In this document: positions 17,384-24,884 of the stretch, piece after piece | Numbering within the stretch: the stretch's first letter is position 1 | How the letters are laid out: each line of letters opens with the position of its first letter | NCBI RefSeq assembly: GCF_001439735.1 | Contig: NZ_JYLN01000001.1 | Span: 806,001 to 870,000, forward strand | DNA: 64,000 nucleotides | Reading direction: 5' to 3' | DNA from: Pseudomonas paralactis | GTDB lineage: Bacteria; Pseudomonadota; Gammaproteobacteria; Pseudomonadales; Pseudomonadaceae | Translations under genes and position numbers: made by a program | Notes under the pieces: model-generated | Told to the model about the DNA's origin: nothing | The model's input: the letters and a program-made list of their open reading frames with translations, nothing else | Databases searched by the model: none

Positions 17384-17723
17384 GACGGTAGATGCTGGAG
17401 AAATATTTTCTCTAGCACAACCTTGCTTTTTAATCCCATACGGCAAGACTCTACGATTCCTTCGACACCTGAGGCGACTAGACAAGAAGCCGCAACAAGA
17501 GCCGTTCATACGGGCAACGTCCTACAGGCCAAGCAGAAATGTGGGGCTCCCGTTTCAAAATCGCAATGTGTCTATAGTCACCCGGTCGTCCATACGGCGG
17601 CCGGGTTTGGCGACTCGAAAACAAGACGGAACGTTGACGAAGTTATTTTCATGCGGCTGCCATTTTTGGCGGTTTAGCGTGAAAAGAGCTCATTGTTTTT
17701 ATATTTGTCTTGTGGAGTTAGAC
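17384..17723 (+). other. Leader region with a strong hairpin upstream of a DUF3077-like gene
   Basis: No convincing coding sequence. A 10-bp stem with a 5-base loop (cccggtcgtc / ggcggccggg, 17581-17605) lies about 120 bases before the next ATG. From memory, similar hairpin leaders recur ahead of small DUF3077-type genes in Pseudomonas; a promoter or regulatory leader is the likely content. Confidence 0.4.
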
Positions 17724-17993
17724 ATGAACCCATACATCGCCCTCACCAGCAACGACAGCGCCATCCCTGCCCTTTTTGTCGACACCACCGTGCCACTGGT
17801 AATACTCCTCGACGCCGCAACCTATCGACTTCGTGCTGTTACACAAGTCCTTGAGAACCTCGCACTACGCAGTGAGATCAGTAGTGATGCGGTTGTACTC
17901 AGTGATTTTGCGTTGCTTTGTTCCATCCCTTTGCGCGACGGCTGCGATTTGCTGGACGTCATAGGAAGGCGAATGGATATGCCAAGCGCGTGA
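17724..17993 (+). CDS. Small DUF3077-like protein
   Basis: An 89-residue protein starting at ATG 17724 with TGGAG eight bases upstream. The pattern (VPLVILLDAATYRLRAVTQV, then a helical stretch and CDLLDVIGRRM) fits the helical DUF3077 group of small Pseudomonas proteins. Function unknown. It is the last chromosomal gene before attL. Confidence 0.6.
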   Translation: MNPYIALTSNDSAIPALFVDTTVPLVILLDAATYRLRAVTQVLENLALRSEISSDAVVLSDFALLCSIPLRDGCDLLDVIGRRMDMPSA

Positions 17994-18030
17994 CCTGATA
18001 AAGCTGGACTTTTCAAACCCCAGAAATCAC

Positions 18031-18064
18031 AAAACCCCTGGTTTCTCTCGAAACCAGGGGTTTT
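18031..18064. terminator. Displaced terminator of the tRNA-Ser locus
   Basis: A symmetric 14-bp stem (aaaacccctggttt / aaaccaggggtttt) lies 12 bases before attL. It resembles the hairpin at 51195-51229 just beyond the tRNA gene. It was probably the original terminator of the tRNA before the prophage separated them; it can also stop the gene at 17724-17993. Confidence 0.8.
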
Positions 18065-18076
18065 GTTTACAGAATT

Positions 18077-18099
18077 TGGCGGTGAAGGAGAGATTCGAA
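18077..18099. repeat. attL (23-bp direct repeat)
   Basis: The sequence running from TGGCGGTGAAGG to GATTCGAA is identical at 51244-51266, inside the 3' end of tRNA-Ser. Similarity continues outward for about 60 bases through the terminator. This marks the left end of the element. Confidence 0.93.
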
Positions 18100-18289
18100 A
18101 CTACCCGCAAAGTAACTTTCATTATGCAAGTGCCCGTATTACGCGGGCTGTAGAGGTGCGAGCGCTCTAAAAAATCGACTCGTTTAGTCCCATGGCGGTC
18201 CCATGGGTTTTGCACCACATTGGTGCGATAGAGTTGAGATGGGGTGAAAAACGGCACGCGGGCCGTTTTATGTTGAGGCATGGGAAAAA

Positions 18290-18563
18290 GGTAATATTGG
18301 TAATTAGCTTGATAAAAATGAATAAAACCCTTTATTTTCAATGAGTTGGTGGCTTTTCAAAAAGGTAATAATTAGGTAATTTATAGGTTAGGTCATTACC
18401 TTTTTATCGGGTAATTCTCGACAGGCTCAATCCCCAGCAAAACCGGGCACTTCGGCGGATATTACCTTTGCCATTACCCAATATTACCCTTCCAGGTAAT
18501 GCGTCAAACCCACGGATTACAAGGGCTTCAGCAGGTGTAATGCCTTTCCTAACCAAAATTACC
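18290..18563. repeat. Array of eleven GGTAAT/ATTACC hexamers
   Basis: Hexamers begin at 18290, 18299, 18364, 18375, 18395, 18410, 18461, 18473, 18483, 18495 and 18558, in both orientations. Many neighbours are 9-12 bases apart, about one helical turn. The stretch is AT-rich and non-coding and lies about 190 bases inside attL. It could be integrase arm sites, a replication origin, or operators. Confidence 0.8.
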
Positions 18564-18653
18564 TTTTTCCCAGCCCTGGTTCCAAAATAGCCATCTGTTA
18601 GGCGAATTCTGCTGCTTTGGGCTAGCCTGAGATTTCACGAGAGGACCGTTCGT

Positions 18654-18869
18654 ATGACGCATGAATATCCGCTTTCGGATGTGCTTGGAAGGATGTATGA
18701 AAATCAGTTGGCCCTTGAAGCGGCCTTGATGGAGCTAACGCTTCGCCTAGAAGAACAAGGCTCAGTCGAAGCCGGTGGAAACGTGCGTGGCGCCTTAGAG
18801 ACGATTGGTGAAAACGCCGGCCATATCAAGCAAGGTTTGGCCCGCCTCAAACGGCAAGAAACCAGTTAG
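18654..18869 (+). CDS. Small helical protein of unknown function
   Basis: A 71-residue protein from ATG 18654 with GAGAGGACC upstream. It looks like two amphipathic helices (LGRMYENQLALEAALMEL and AGHIKQGLARLKRQE), so a coiled-coil or DNA-associated small protein is possible. It lies just downstream of the hexamer array and may be controlled by it. No family is recognised. Confidence 0.55.
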   Translation: MTHEYPLSDVLGRMYENQLALEAALMELTLRLEEQGSVEAGGNVRGALETIGENAGHIKQGLARLKRQETS

Positions 18870-19482
18870 GGTCCAGACAGGTTTTGAAATCCCCTTTCCT
18901 CGCTGACCCCTTACACCTGGCGGCCTAGGGCAGCTTTTCGATGGAATCGAAGGTAATGGTTAGGGTAGGAAATAGATCTATCGCGTTTCGGAAAATACCC
19001 GTACTCCTACATTTTTCTCTTTCTTGAGCAATGAATCCAGGGCCTACAGCCCTGCCCCGTTCGTAATCGCTTGCTACATCGCTGTGCAACCGCTCTGCAT
19101 TTCTCTTCTAAACTTTGCAATCTGTGAAATTGCCGCTCGCCCGCAGAGCGGCCCGGCCCGCCTGGGCTGCCGGTTCGTTTGCACTACATCTGCGTTTGCA
19201 CAAAAAAAGAACGCAGACCCCGTCGGCGGGAGGGGGATAAGTGCTTTTTCAGATGCTTTTTTCTCAGAACCGACGTTTTTCGAAAGAACTAACCATCTCT
19301 CCCGACCAAAAATTTCCAGACCGAAAATTTAGGTTTCCCAACCCAACATCATTGACATCCATCGATAGAACCTCGAAAGTCGAAAATTCGAAATAGTGGC
19401 TTTTTGAAATGGCAGGCCTCGGCGAGGCTATTTCAACGCTTGAATACTGCCTCACTTAAAATATAAACTTGAGAGTTATTAT
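18870..19482. other. Gene-poor stretch before the DUF262 gene
   Basis: No ORF has both a ribosome site and plausible coding content. Its right end is AT-rich, with repeated short words (ccgaccaaaaattt / ccgaaaattt and tcgaaagtcgaaaattcg), and probably holds the promoter of the DUF262-HEPN pair (for example aaatataa near 19460). Confidence 0.4.
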
Positions 19483-20577
19483 ATGGATATTGTAGAAAAC
19501 ATCGACCAAAGTATCGGCGAGGTCAGAACAGAATCTTTAGATTTAAGTTTTGGCGAGATAGTCAACTTACACTCAAGCAAAGAGCTTATAATTCATCCGG
19601 ACTATCAAAGGCTATTTCGCTGGTCCGACGATCAAAAATCCAGACTAATAGAATCAATAATTCTTGAGCTACCTGTCCCTCAAATATTTGTAATTGAGAA
19701 CGAAAACGGCATACTTGAACTTATCGATGGCCTACAACGCGTCAGTAGTGTTATTCAATTCATGGAGCCTGAGAAGCTGTCAATGGACGCACTCATACTA
19801 ACTGGCTGCGACCTAATTAAAGAGCTGAATGGGAAAGCCTTTTCCGACCTTCCCCTGACTGTCCGATTAAGAATCAAACGTTCCTCTGTACGAACAATAA
19901 TGATAAAGAGACAAAGCAAACCATTTCTTAAATATGAAATGTTCAAGCGGCTAAATACTGGCGGTGCAATTCTTGCGCCTCAAGAAATAAGAAACTGCTC
20001 CGCGCGCATGATAGGTACGATGGGGGATAATTTCTACTCCTTCTTAAAAGAGTGCGCAAACCTCCCTCAATTCAAGACATGCACAGAAACCCTCTCCCAA
20101 TCGGACTACGACAAAAAAGGAGACGAAGAACTAGTACTTCGTTTCTTTGCTACAAAAAACTCATCACATACATTTAAAGGTAGCGTGCGCGACTGGCTTG
20201 ACACTTACATGGAACAGGTGCTTTTAGAGGAAATTAATTTTGACTTTGGAGCAGAACTTAATGAGTTCACCGTGCTTTTTGATTATTTGGCAAACTCGAT
20301 AGGAACGGGAGCTTTTGTTAAGTATCGTGGCGAAAATCCAGTAGGTGCACTAGCTCCCGCTTACTACGAGGCTGTGAGCATAGGTGTCTGGAGAGCACTA
20401 AAGAAAGATCCAAACATCAATGCAGACACTGTACAGCTTTGCATCATGCAAACAGTTCAAACTGAAGAATTCCGAAATAATACGGGGCCTGGAGCGAACT
20501 CGAAAGAAAAATTAGAAGGTCGAATTTCCGCAATTGAACGCACAATTGAAGAGGCGCATCGTGCCAAGCCTTTCTGA
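19483..20577 (+). CDS. DUF262 (ParB-like/GmrS-type) protein without a nuclease domain
   Basis: A 364-residue protein. Its N-terminal half matches DUF262: HPDYQRLFRWSDDQKSRLI (residues ~38-56), LPVPQIFVIENENG, LELIDGLQRVSSVIQF (~79-94, the [I/V]DGxQR box) and MFKRLNTGGAILAPQEIRN (~148-166). The usual C-terminal DUF1524/HNH nuclease is absent; the rest is helical and ends basic. DUF262 domains bind or hydrolyse nucleotides in restriction systems such as GmrSD. Here the protein overlaps a HEPN gene by 17 bases, which suggests that it senses and the HEPN protein acts. Codon use is AT-rich, unlike the phage genes, so it is probably a moron cassette. Confidence 0.82.
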   Translation: MDIVENIDQSIGEVRTESLDLSFGEIVNLHSSKELIIHPDYQRLFRWSDDQKSRLIESIILELPVPQIFVIENENGILELIDGLQRVSSVIQFMEPEKLSMDALILTGCDLIKELNGKAFSDLPLTVRLRIKRSSVRTIMIKRQSKPFLKYEMFKRLNTGGAILAPQEIRNCSARMIGTMGDNFYSFLKECANLPQFKTCTETLSQSDYDKKGDEELVLRFFATKNSSHTFKGSVRDWLDTYMEQVLLEEINFDFGAELNEFTVLFDYLANSIGTGAFVKYRGENPVGALAPAYYEAVSIGVWRALKKDPNINADTVQLCIMQTVQTEEFRNNTGPGANSKEKLEGRISAIERTIEEAHRAKPF

Positions 20578-21193
20578 CATTTTGGAAGCAGACCTGAATT
20601 GGAGAGAGGGCGAACTTGCGTCATTTAAAGCGGCCATACTTTCCTCTGAGCGAAAAACGGTACGTGAAAGCGCTTTGCTTCGTGGTGCCTGGGCAATTCT
20701 TTACTCGCACTACGAGGGCTTTTGTAAGTTTGCCTGGGACTCCTATCTAGACGAACTAGAGAAGAGGAAAGTCCCTCGCTCTCAGCTATGCAGCAACATG
20801 GCGGCTCTTTCATTAAGAAAGAGCTTCAAGCTGCTGCGCGGAGCACTTAGCGATAAAGACCTTTGGGAATTTGGGCATAGCAAATTTTCAGAGCTGCAAA
20901 ATACCATTGCAACCTTTGAAGAAAAGCTAGATACCGATTCAAATTTATGGCCAAATTTATATAGAGACAACGCCCATGCACTTGGAATTGCACCCACATA
21001 TATTGACAAATATGCAACACAAATTAAAACTCTAGTATCGAGGCGGAATGATATTGCGCACGGTCAAAAGATGGTGATCAGGGACATACAAGAGTACTCG
21101 GAGTATGAAAGTGCAGCACTTTTGGTAATGCACGACCTCGCTCTTTGTTTGATTGACGCAACTGAGTCAGAATCATACAAACTCAAAGCGTGA
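20561..21193 (+). CDS. HEPN-family (MAE_28990/MAE_18760-type) predicted RNase
   Basis: A 210-residue helical protein. The start GTG 20561 lies inside the DUF262 gene behind GAAGAGG. The N-terminal helices carry WAILYSHYEGFCKFAWD, typical of this HEPN subgroup, and the C-terminal part carries the catalytic R-x4-H motif in LVSRRNDIAHGQK (Arg-Asn-Asp-x-Ala-His, residues ~166-171). HEPN proteins with this motif are usually RNases of toxin or abortive-infection systems. Its last 11 bases overlap the end of the convergent baseplate V gene. That the two genes work as one defence unit is inference from their overlap and shared base composition. Confidence 0.8.
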   Translation: MPSLSDILEADLNWREGELASFKAAILSSERKTVRESALLRGAWAILYSHYEGFCKFAWDSYLDELEKRKVPRSQLCSNMAALSLRKSFKLLRGALSDKDLWEFGHSKFSELQNTIATFEEKLDTDSNLWPNLYRDNAHALGIAPTYIDKYATQIKTLVSRRNDIAHGQKMVIRDIQEYSEYESAALLVMHDLALCLIDATESESYKLKA

Positions 21194-22154
21194 TACTTTT
21201 TAACTTGCCTGATAGCTCGTTGGCATATGCAGCGTTATTAGTGAGTAGCGCTGCGTTGCTTGGAGGTGGCGTTGGGCCGTGCGTATGATTGGCCAACTGT
21301 GTGTTCATTTGCTGCACCAGGTCGAGCAAATCACACACTACCTGGAAGATATTCACGCTCTCAGACCCGACATAGTTTTTTGGTGCGAGCATCTGCAGGC
21401 TGACTCTCGACACGCTCTTATGTAGCCCCTCGATCCTCTCCTGCATATCGCCACCCACAGTGGCGCTGTGCGTCTGCCCCACCACCAGGTTCAAGTCCCG
21501 CCCGGTCGCCTGATGCAGATCATCCACCGCCGCCAGGCTCGCGGATCCGCCCGACAGCAGCTTGAGCGCGCCCAACGCCTCGATCGTCTTGATCCCACCC
21601 ACTGACTCCTTTGAATGGTCATCCACCGTCCTGGTGTGATTTTGGAAACGCTCAGTGTTGCCCATGGCCTCTACTTCCCGCTCGATCGCCTTGTCGTGGA
21701 TCTTGCCGTCAGTCTGACGCAGCCAGTTGCCGTCAGCGTCCACACGTTGCTGGCAGGCTTCGCTGTGCTGCCACACCTGATCCCCCTTCGGGACGCTGGG
21801 CATACTCAGCCCGTGGGGCAGGATGGTTTGGATATAGGGCTTGTGCGGCAGACCATAGGCAAAGCACACCACCACTTGGGTGCCTTCCTCGGGAAAGGCA
21901 TAGATGCCCATCTCTTCTCCACCGGTGGGCAGTGGCAACGGTACGCCCGCCAGGATCGGCAGCTTGCTGTCTGGCTCGCCGTCCGGACCCATGACCTCGA
22001 TGTCGACCGCATAGCGCGGCCGGAAGTCATCACAGATCCCGGCTCCGGCCGGCGCGTCGGCCACGGCGACAACCCGGGCAAAGCGTGGCAGGTGGTAACC
22101 GCCGGTGAGTTCAGGGAATTGTCGTTCTACGCTGCGGCGGATTGCGTCGTCCAT
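21183..22154 (-). CDS. Baseplate assembly protein V (spike)
   Basis: A 323-residue protein, the last gene of the late operon. The OB-fold region follows RFARVVAVADAPAGAG and continues with the gpV/gp5 pattern EGTQVVVCFAYGLPHKPYI; the later part (VGQTHSATVGGDMQERIEG) looks like spike-stem beta repeats, and NHTHGPTP near the end resembles an apex metal-binding segment. It is longer than P2 gpV. ATG 22154 gives the proper N-terminus and overlaps the preceding gene by 28 bases. Confidence 0.85.
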   Translation of the reverse strand: MDDAIRRSVERQFPELTGGYHLPRFARVVAVADAPAGAGICDDFRPRYAVDIEVMGPDGEPDSKLPILAGVPLPLPTGGEEMGIYAFPEEGTQVVVCFAYGLPHKPYIQTILPHGLSMPSVPKGDQVWQHSEACQQRVDADGNWLRQTDGKIHDKAIEREVEAMGNTERFQNHTRTVDDHSKESVGGIKTIEALGALKLLSGGSASLAAVDDLHQATGRDLNLVVGQTHSATVGGDMQERIEGLHKSVSRVSLQMLAPKNYVGSESVNIFQVVCDLLDLVQQMNTQLANHTHGPTPPPSNAALLTNNAAYANELSGKLKSITL

Positions 22155-22831
22155 CGGATGGCCATCTGGTTGTCGATGAGCGCCACACTGGTGATGCGCT
22201 CGCCGTGGTTGATTGTTGCACCTGGTCGCAACCCGGGAAGGGCTGCAATCATTGCGCTTTGATTGCCCTGGTAGTCGTCGAACAGTTCCACGGGCAGTTG
22301 CAGCGGCTGGCGAACGCCAAAGAAGCTGTCGGCCCAACTGCCCACGAATACCTCTCCGTCACCCTGTTGCTGCCAGATAAAGTCGGGGATGTTGAAAACC
22401 CGGGCCAGGCTGTCCATGGCTTGATAGCCAGCGGCCAGGCTGTAGAAGAACGGCGCCTTAACGCCCGCGTAGGGCCGATCCGGGACGCGAAAGCGCAACC
22501 CGGTGTGCTGGCTGACCTCGACCAAGACAGCGCGAAGATCGACGTGACGCAGGTTCAGCGGCAGCGGGTTGGCCAGGATCGCGGCCAGCTCGCGACAGAA
22601 CAGCACCTGCTGGGTGCTGCTGGCCGTGGTGGAGCGTTCGACGTAGCCAATGAAGTGTCGCTGCAGCGTGTTGCCGTTGTAGCCGATATCGAGCGTCACC
22701 AGGCCCTTGACCGGCGCCGGGGCTTGAATGGTGAACGTCGCTCGGCCGGGGCTTTTCGCATCCAACCGGACTTCGTTTTTGACCAGGACGTAGGGAACGC
22801 CGTTGATGGCCAACTCCTTGTGCAGCTTCAT
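22127..22831 (-). CDS. Tail hub protein (gpD/gp27-like)
   Basis: A 234-residue protein. The order (just before the spike gene), size and beta-rich content (RATFTIQAPAPVKGLVTLDI near the start, then FIGYVERS and a second domain from LRHVDLRAVLVEVSQHTG) fit the hub that connects tube and spike in HP1/K139-type phages. It starts with an ATGA overlap with the preceding gene. The family is assigned mainly from position. Confidence 0.65.
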   Translation of the reverse strand: MKLHKELAINGVPYVLVKNEVRLDAKSPGRATFTIQAPAPVKGLVTLDIGYNGNTLQRHFIGYVERSTTASSTQQVLFCRELAAILANPLPLNLRHVDLRAVLVEVSQHTGLRFRVPDRPYAGVKAPFFYSLAAGYQAMDSLARVFNIPDFIWQQQGDGEVFVGSWADSFFGVRQPLQLPVELFDDYQGNQSAMIAALPGLRPGATINHGERITSVALIDNQMAIRWTTQSAAA

Positions 22832-23379
22832 GTGTTAGCCCCGCCCAGCCAGCCGTCGACCTTTTTCAATGTGGCTTCAAAGCCGGTCAGTTCTTCCGGC
22901 CCGTTGCTGGAGTCGCCACCGGTACCGCCGCTGCCACCCACTGCCCCGCCTGGGCCGGACTGCGCGGTGACCGCGTTGCCCGATCGCCGGCCCTCGACTT
23001 TCTCCGGGTTCGACAGCTTTTCAGTCAGGGTGAACTGGATCAGCCAGCCGCGCAGATTGTCGTCTTCCCGGGCGCTCACGCCTTCGGTGAACGTCACTTG
23101 GCGCATACCGAACGCGGCTGCGGTGTCGTTGACGATGCGGTAGGTCTTGAGCTGGCCACCGCCTTCGGTCGCTTCCACCAGGCGCATCAGATCGCGCAGT
23201 TGCACCTGGTTAACGAAAGGAATCATCAGGCTGACGGTCAGGGTCTTGGGCTTGAAACCCTTGTGCCCCTTGTCGGTGTTGCTGGTCTGGCCAGACAAGT
23301 CGTCGCTCTCGATGCGCAGATTGCCGGTGACCTTGAGGTTTTTTCCGCGCACCTCTTGCCCATCCAGTAGCAGCGTCAT
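22828..23379 (-). CDS. Baseplate/tail accessory protein
   Basis: A 183-residue protein beginning MTLLLDGQEVRGKNLKVTGN, with a beta-rich body and a glycine-serine-rich linker (GGAVGGSGGTGGDSS) near residue 150 that leads to a short helical tail. ATG 23379 overlaps the preceding stop by four bases. Conserved beside hub genes in this phage group; its exact role is not known to me. Confidence 0.6.
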   Translation of the reverse strand: MTLLLDGQEVRGKNLKVTGNLRIESDDLSGQTSNTDKGHKGFKPKTLTVSLMIPFVNQVQLRDLMRLVEATEGGGQLKTYRIVNDTAAAFGMRQVTFTEGVSAREDDNLRGWLIQFTLTEKLSNPEKVEGRRSGNAVTAQSGPGGAVGGSGGTGGDSSNGPEELTGFEATLKKVDGWLGGANT

Positions 23380-24299
23380 AGGCCCACCAACTCGCGGACG
23401 AAGCTCAACCCCTTTTCCGATCCCACCAGGAGCGCGCCGGCACAGAGCACCCATTCATGCCCCGGAGCGTCACCGGCCAGCAACGCCTGGCGCAGCTCGG
23501 TGGCGTTGCCTGGTCCGATCAGGCGCGCGCGCATACTGCTGTCAGGGTTGCCGCCGGCGAGCGAGGCTTTAAGGTCGGCCAGCTGCTGATCCCGGCCCTG
23601 CTGTTGAGCCGCCTTGCGGTTGGCCAGCGCGGCAAGGTCGGCCATGGGCGAGCTGTCGGCCGCGTAGCTCTCCAGAACGGCGAGCTGGCCAGACATGGAT
23701 TGCTGCGCGGCCTTGACCACGGTGCAGCGCTCCAGGGGTAACGCCTGCCAGCGCGGCAGAGTGCCAGCGGCGGGGATCTCCCACTTTTCCGTCTCCAGCT
23801 TCGACAGGTGCCGTGCACGGCGCTCGGCTCGCACCAGGTCAGGTATGGGCAATAGCGCATTGAAGCGCGCCAGGCTCTCGGCCAGTTGATCAAAGCGCGT
23901 GGCCAGGAACATCAGGCACAGGGCGAACTGGGGGCCATCGGGCCGGCCGGTGTCGCTCACGTCCACCAGTTTGCCGGCCAGCTGCTGCAGCAGGTTCGGT
24001 GCCGACAGGAATCGCTGATAGCCGCGCCCCTGGCCGATACCACTTTGAAACGGCGTCACCACCAGGCACGCCGGGGCCTCGCCCATCTGATCAGCCAATG
24101 CCCCACGGCCGGCAACGATCGCGCCCTGGGCGGCGTCACCCACCGGCCCCGGGTTGGTGCTGGCCTTGCCGTCCAGATCGGCCAAGCGCTTGGCGGTACT
24201 GGCCTGCTCAGTGCTGGCCAGATCCTTGGGCGCTGACAGTTGGCCCATCCATTGGGTGGCTTGGTCTGGCCAGCGCATCGTCACCGGTGCCCAGTTCAT
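23376..24299 (-). CDS. Phage tail-region protein of unknown function
   Basis: A 307-residue protein with an N-terminal tail-like segment (PVTMRWPDQATQWMGQLS) and a long helical middle, rich in Ala, Leu and Gln (ANRKAAQQQGRDQQLADLKA). It is embedded in the late operon by four-base overlaps on both sides, so a structural or assembly role is likely. No family is recognised with certainty. Confidence 0.6.
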   Translation of the reverse strand: MNWAPVTMRWPDQATQWMGQLSAPKDLASTEQASTAKRLADLDGKASTNPGPVGDAAQGAIVAGRGALADQMGEAPACLVVTPFQSGIGQGRGYQRFLSAPNLLQQLAGKLVDVSDTGRPDGPQFALCLMFLATRFDQLAESLARFNALLPIPDLVRAERRARHLSKLETEKWEIPAAGTLPRWQALPLERCTVVKAAQQSMSGQLAVLESYAADSSPMADLAALANRKAAQQQGRDQQLADLKASLAGGNPDSSMRARLIGPGNATELRQALLAGDAPGHEWVLCAGALLVGSEKGLSFVRELVGL

Positions 24300-24874
24300 G
24301 ACTGCAGGCTCTCCCAGGTGACCACCTCAAGCGCGTTTAAGTCGCCGTCTGCCAGCGCCTGGTCCAGCAACTGCTTCAACTGGTTGGCCCGCTGCAGCAG
24401 CTCCATCTTATAGGTGGTGAAGTCTTCGCTGACCTGGCGCAACTGCTTGGCGGTGTGCGGTCGCAGTTCTTTCACACCATCCGCGTCTCTGCAGCCGTAT
24501 GGGCTATCGAAGCCCTGCAGGATCACGCCAGTGAGGTTCAACTGATCATCCAGCTTGCTGGGGTACTGGTGCGGCGAACCGAGTGCGGCCGACCAGAAGC
24601 CGCCAATGATTGCAGCCTCACAGGCGGCGTTGATCTCGCTGCTCTTCTGCAGATAAAGGGCCTTCAATTGCTCGGGCTTACTGGTGCCGGGGGCCAGACG
24701 CGCCACGGGCTGTTTGGCCTCTGCGTCGAATACGATCTGAAAGCCCTGGGACTGCTTGGCCAGCAGATAGGAATAATCCTGATAGCTGACCACCACGCAA
24801 TCACCTGGTCGTTTCGGGTGTATGCCCTCGACCAAGAAGGTGTGCAGCGACGGGCTGTAAAAGTATTTGCTCAT
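24296..24874 (-). CDS. Tail fibre assembly-type protein (DUF4376-like)
   Basis: A 192-residue protein that follows the fibre gene. The N-terminus (MSKYFYSPSLHTFLVEGIHP) and the middle SEINAACEAAIIGGFWSAALG, then a C-terminal helix ELLQRANQLKQLLDQAL, fit the DUF4376 domain found in fibre chaperones. ATG 24874 is preferred over an upstream start that overlaps the fibre gene. Confidence 0.75.
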   Translation of the reverse strand: MSKYFYSPSLHTFLVEGIHPKRPGDCVVVSYQDYSYLLAKQSQGFQIVFDAEAKQPVARLAPGTSKPEQLKALYLQKSSEINAACEAAIIGGFWSAALGSPHQYPSKLDDQLNLTGVILQGFDSPYGCRDADGVKELRPHTAKQLRQVSEDFTTYKMELLQRANQLKQLLDQALADGDLNALEVVTWESLQS

Positions 24875-24884
24875 GAAAATTTCC

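Noticed and set aside
18027-18341. 104-residue minus-strand ORF crossing attL
   Set aside because: It runs through the terminator, the att core and non-coding DNA, and exists only because of the tRNA-derived sequence; no ribosome site.
19024-19332. 102-residue plus-strand ORF before the DUF262 gene
   Set aside because: No ribosome site, odd composition and no recognisable domain; treated as non-coding.
22142-23143. 333-residue ORF antisense to tail hub genes
   Set aside because: It is the shadow of three overlapping tail genes with clear products on the other strand.
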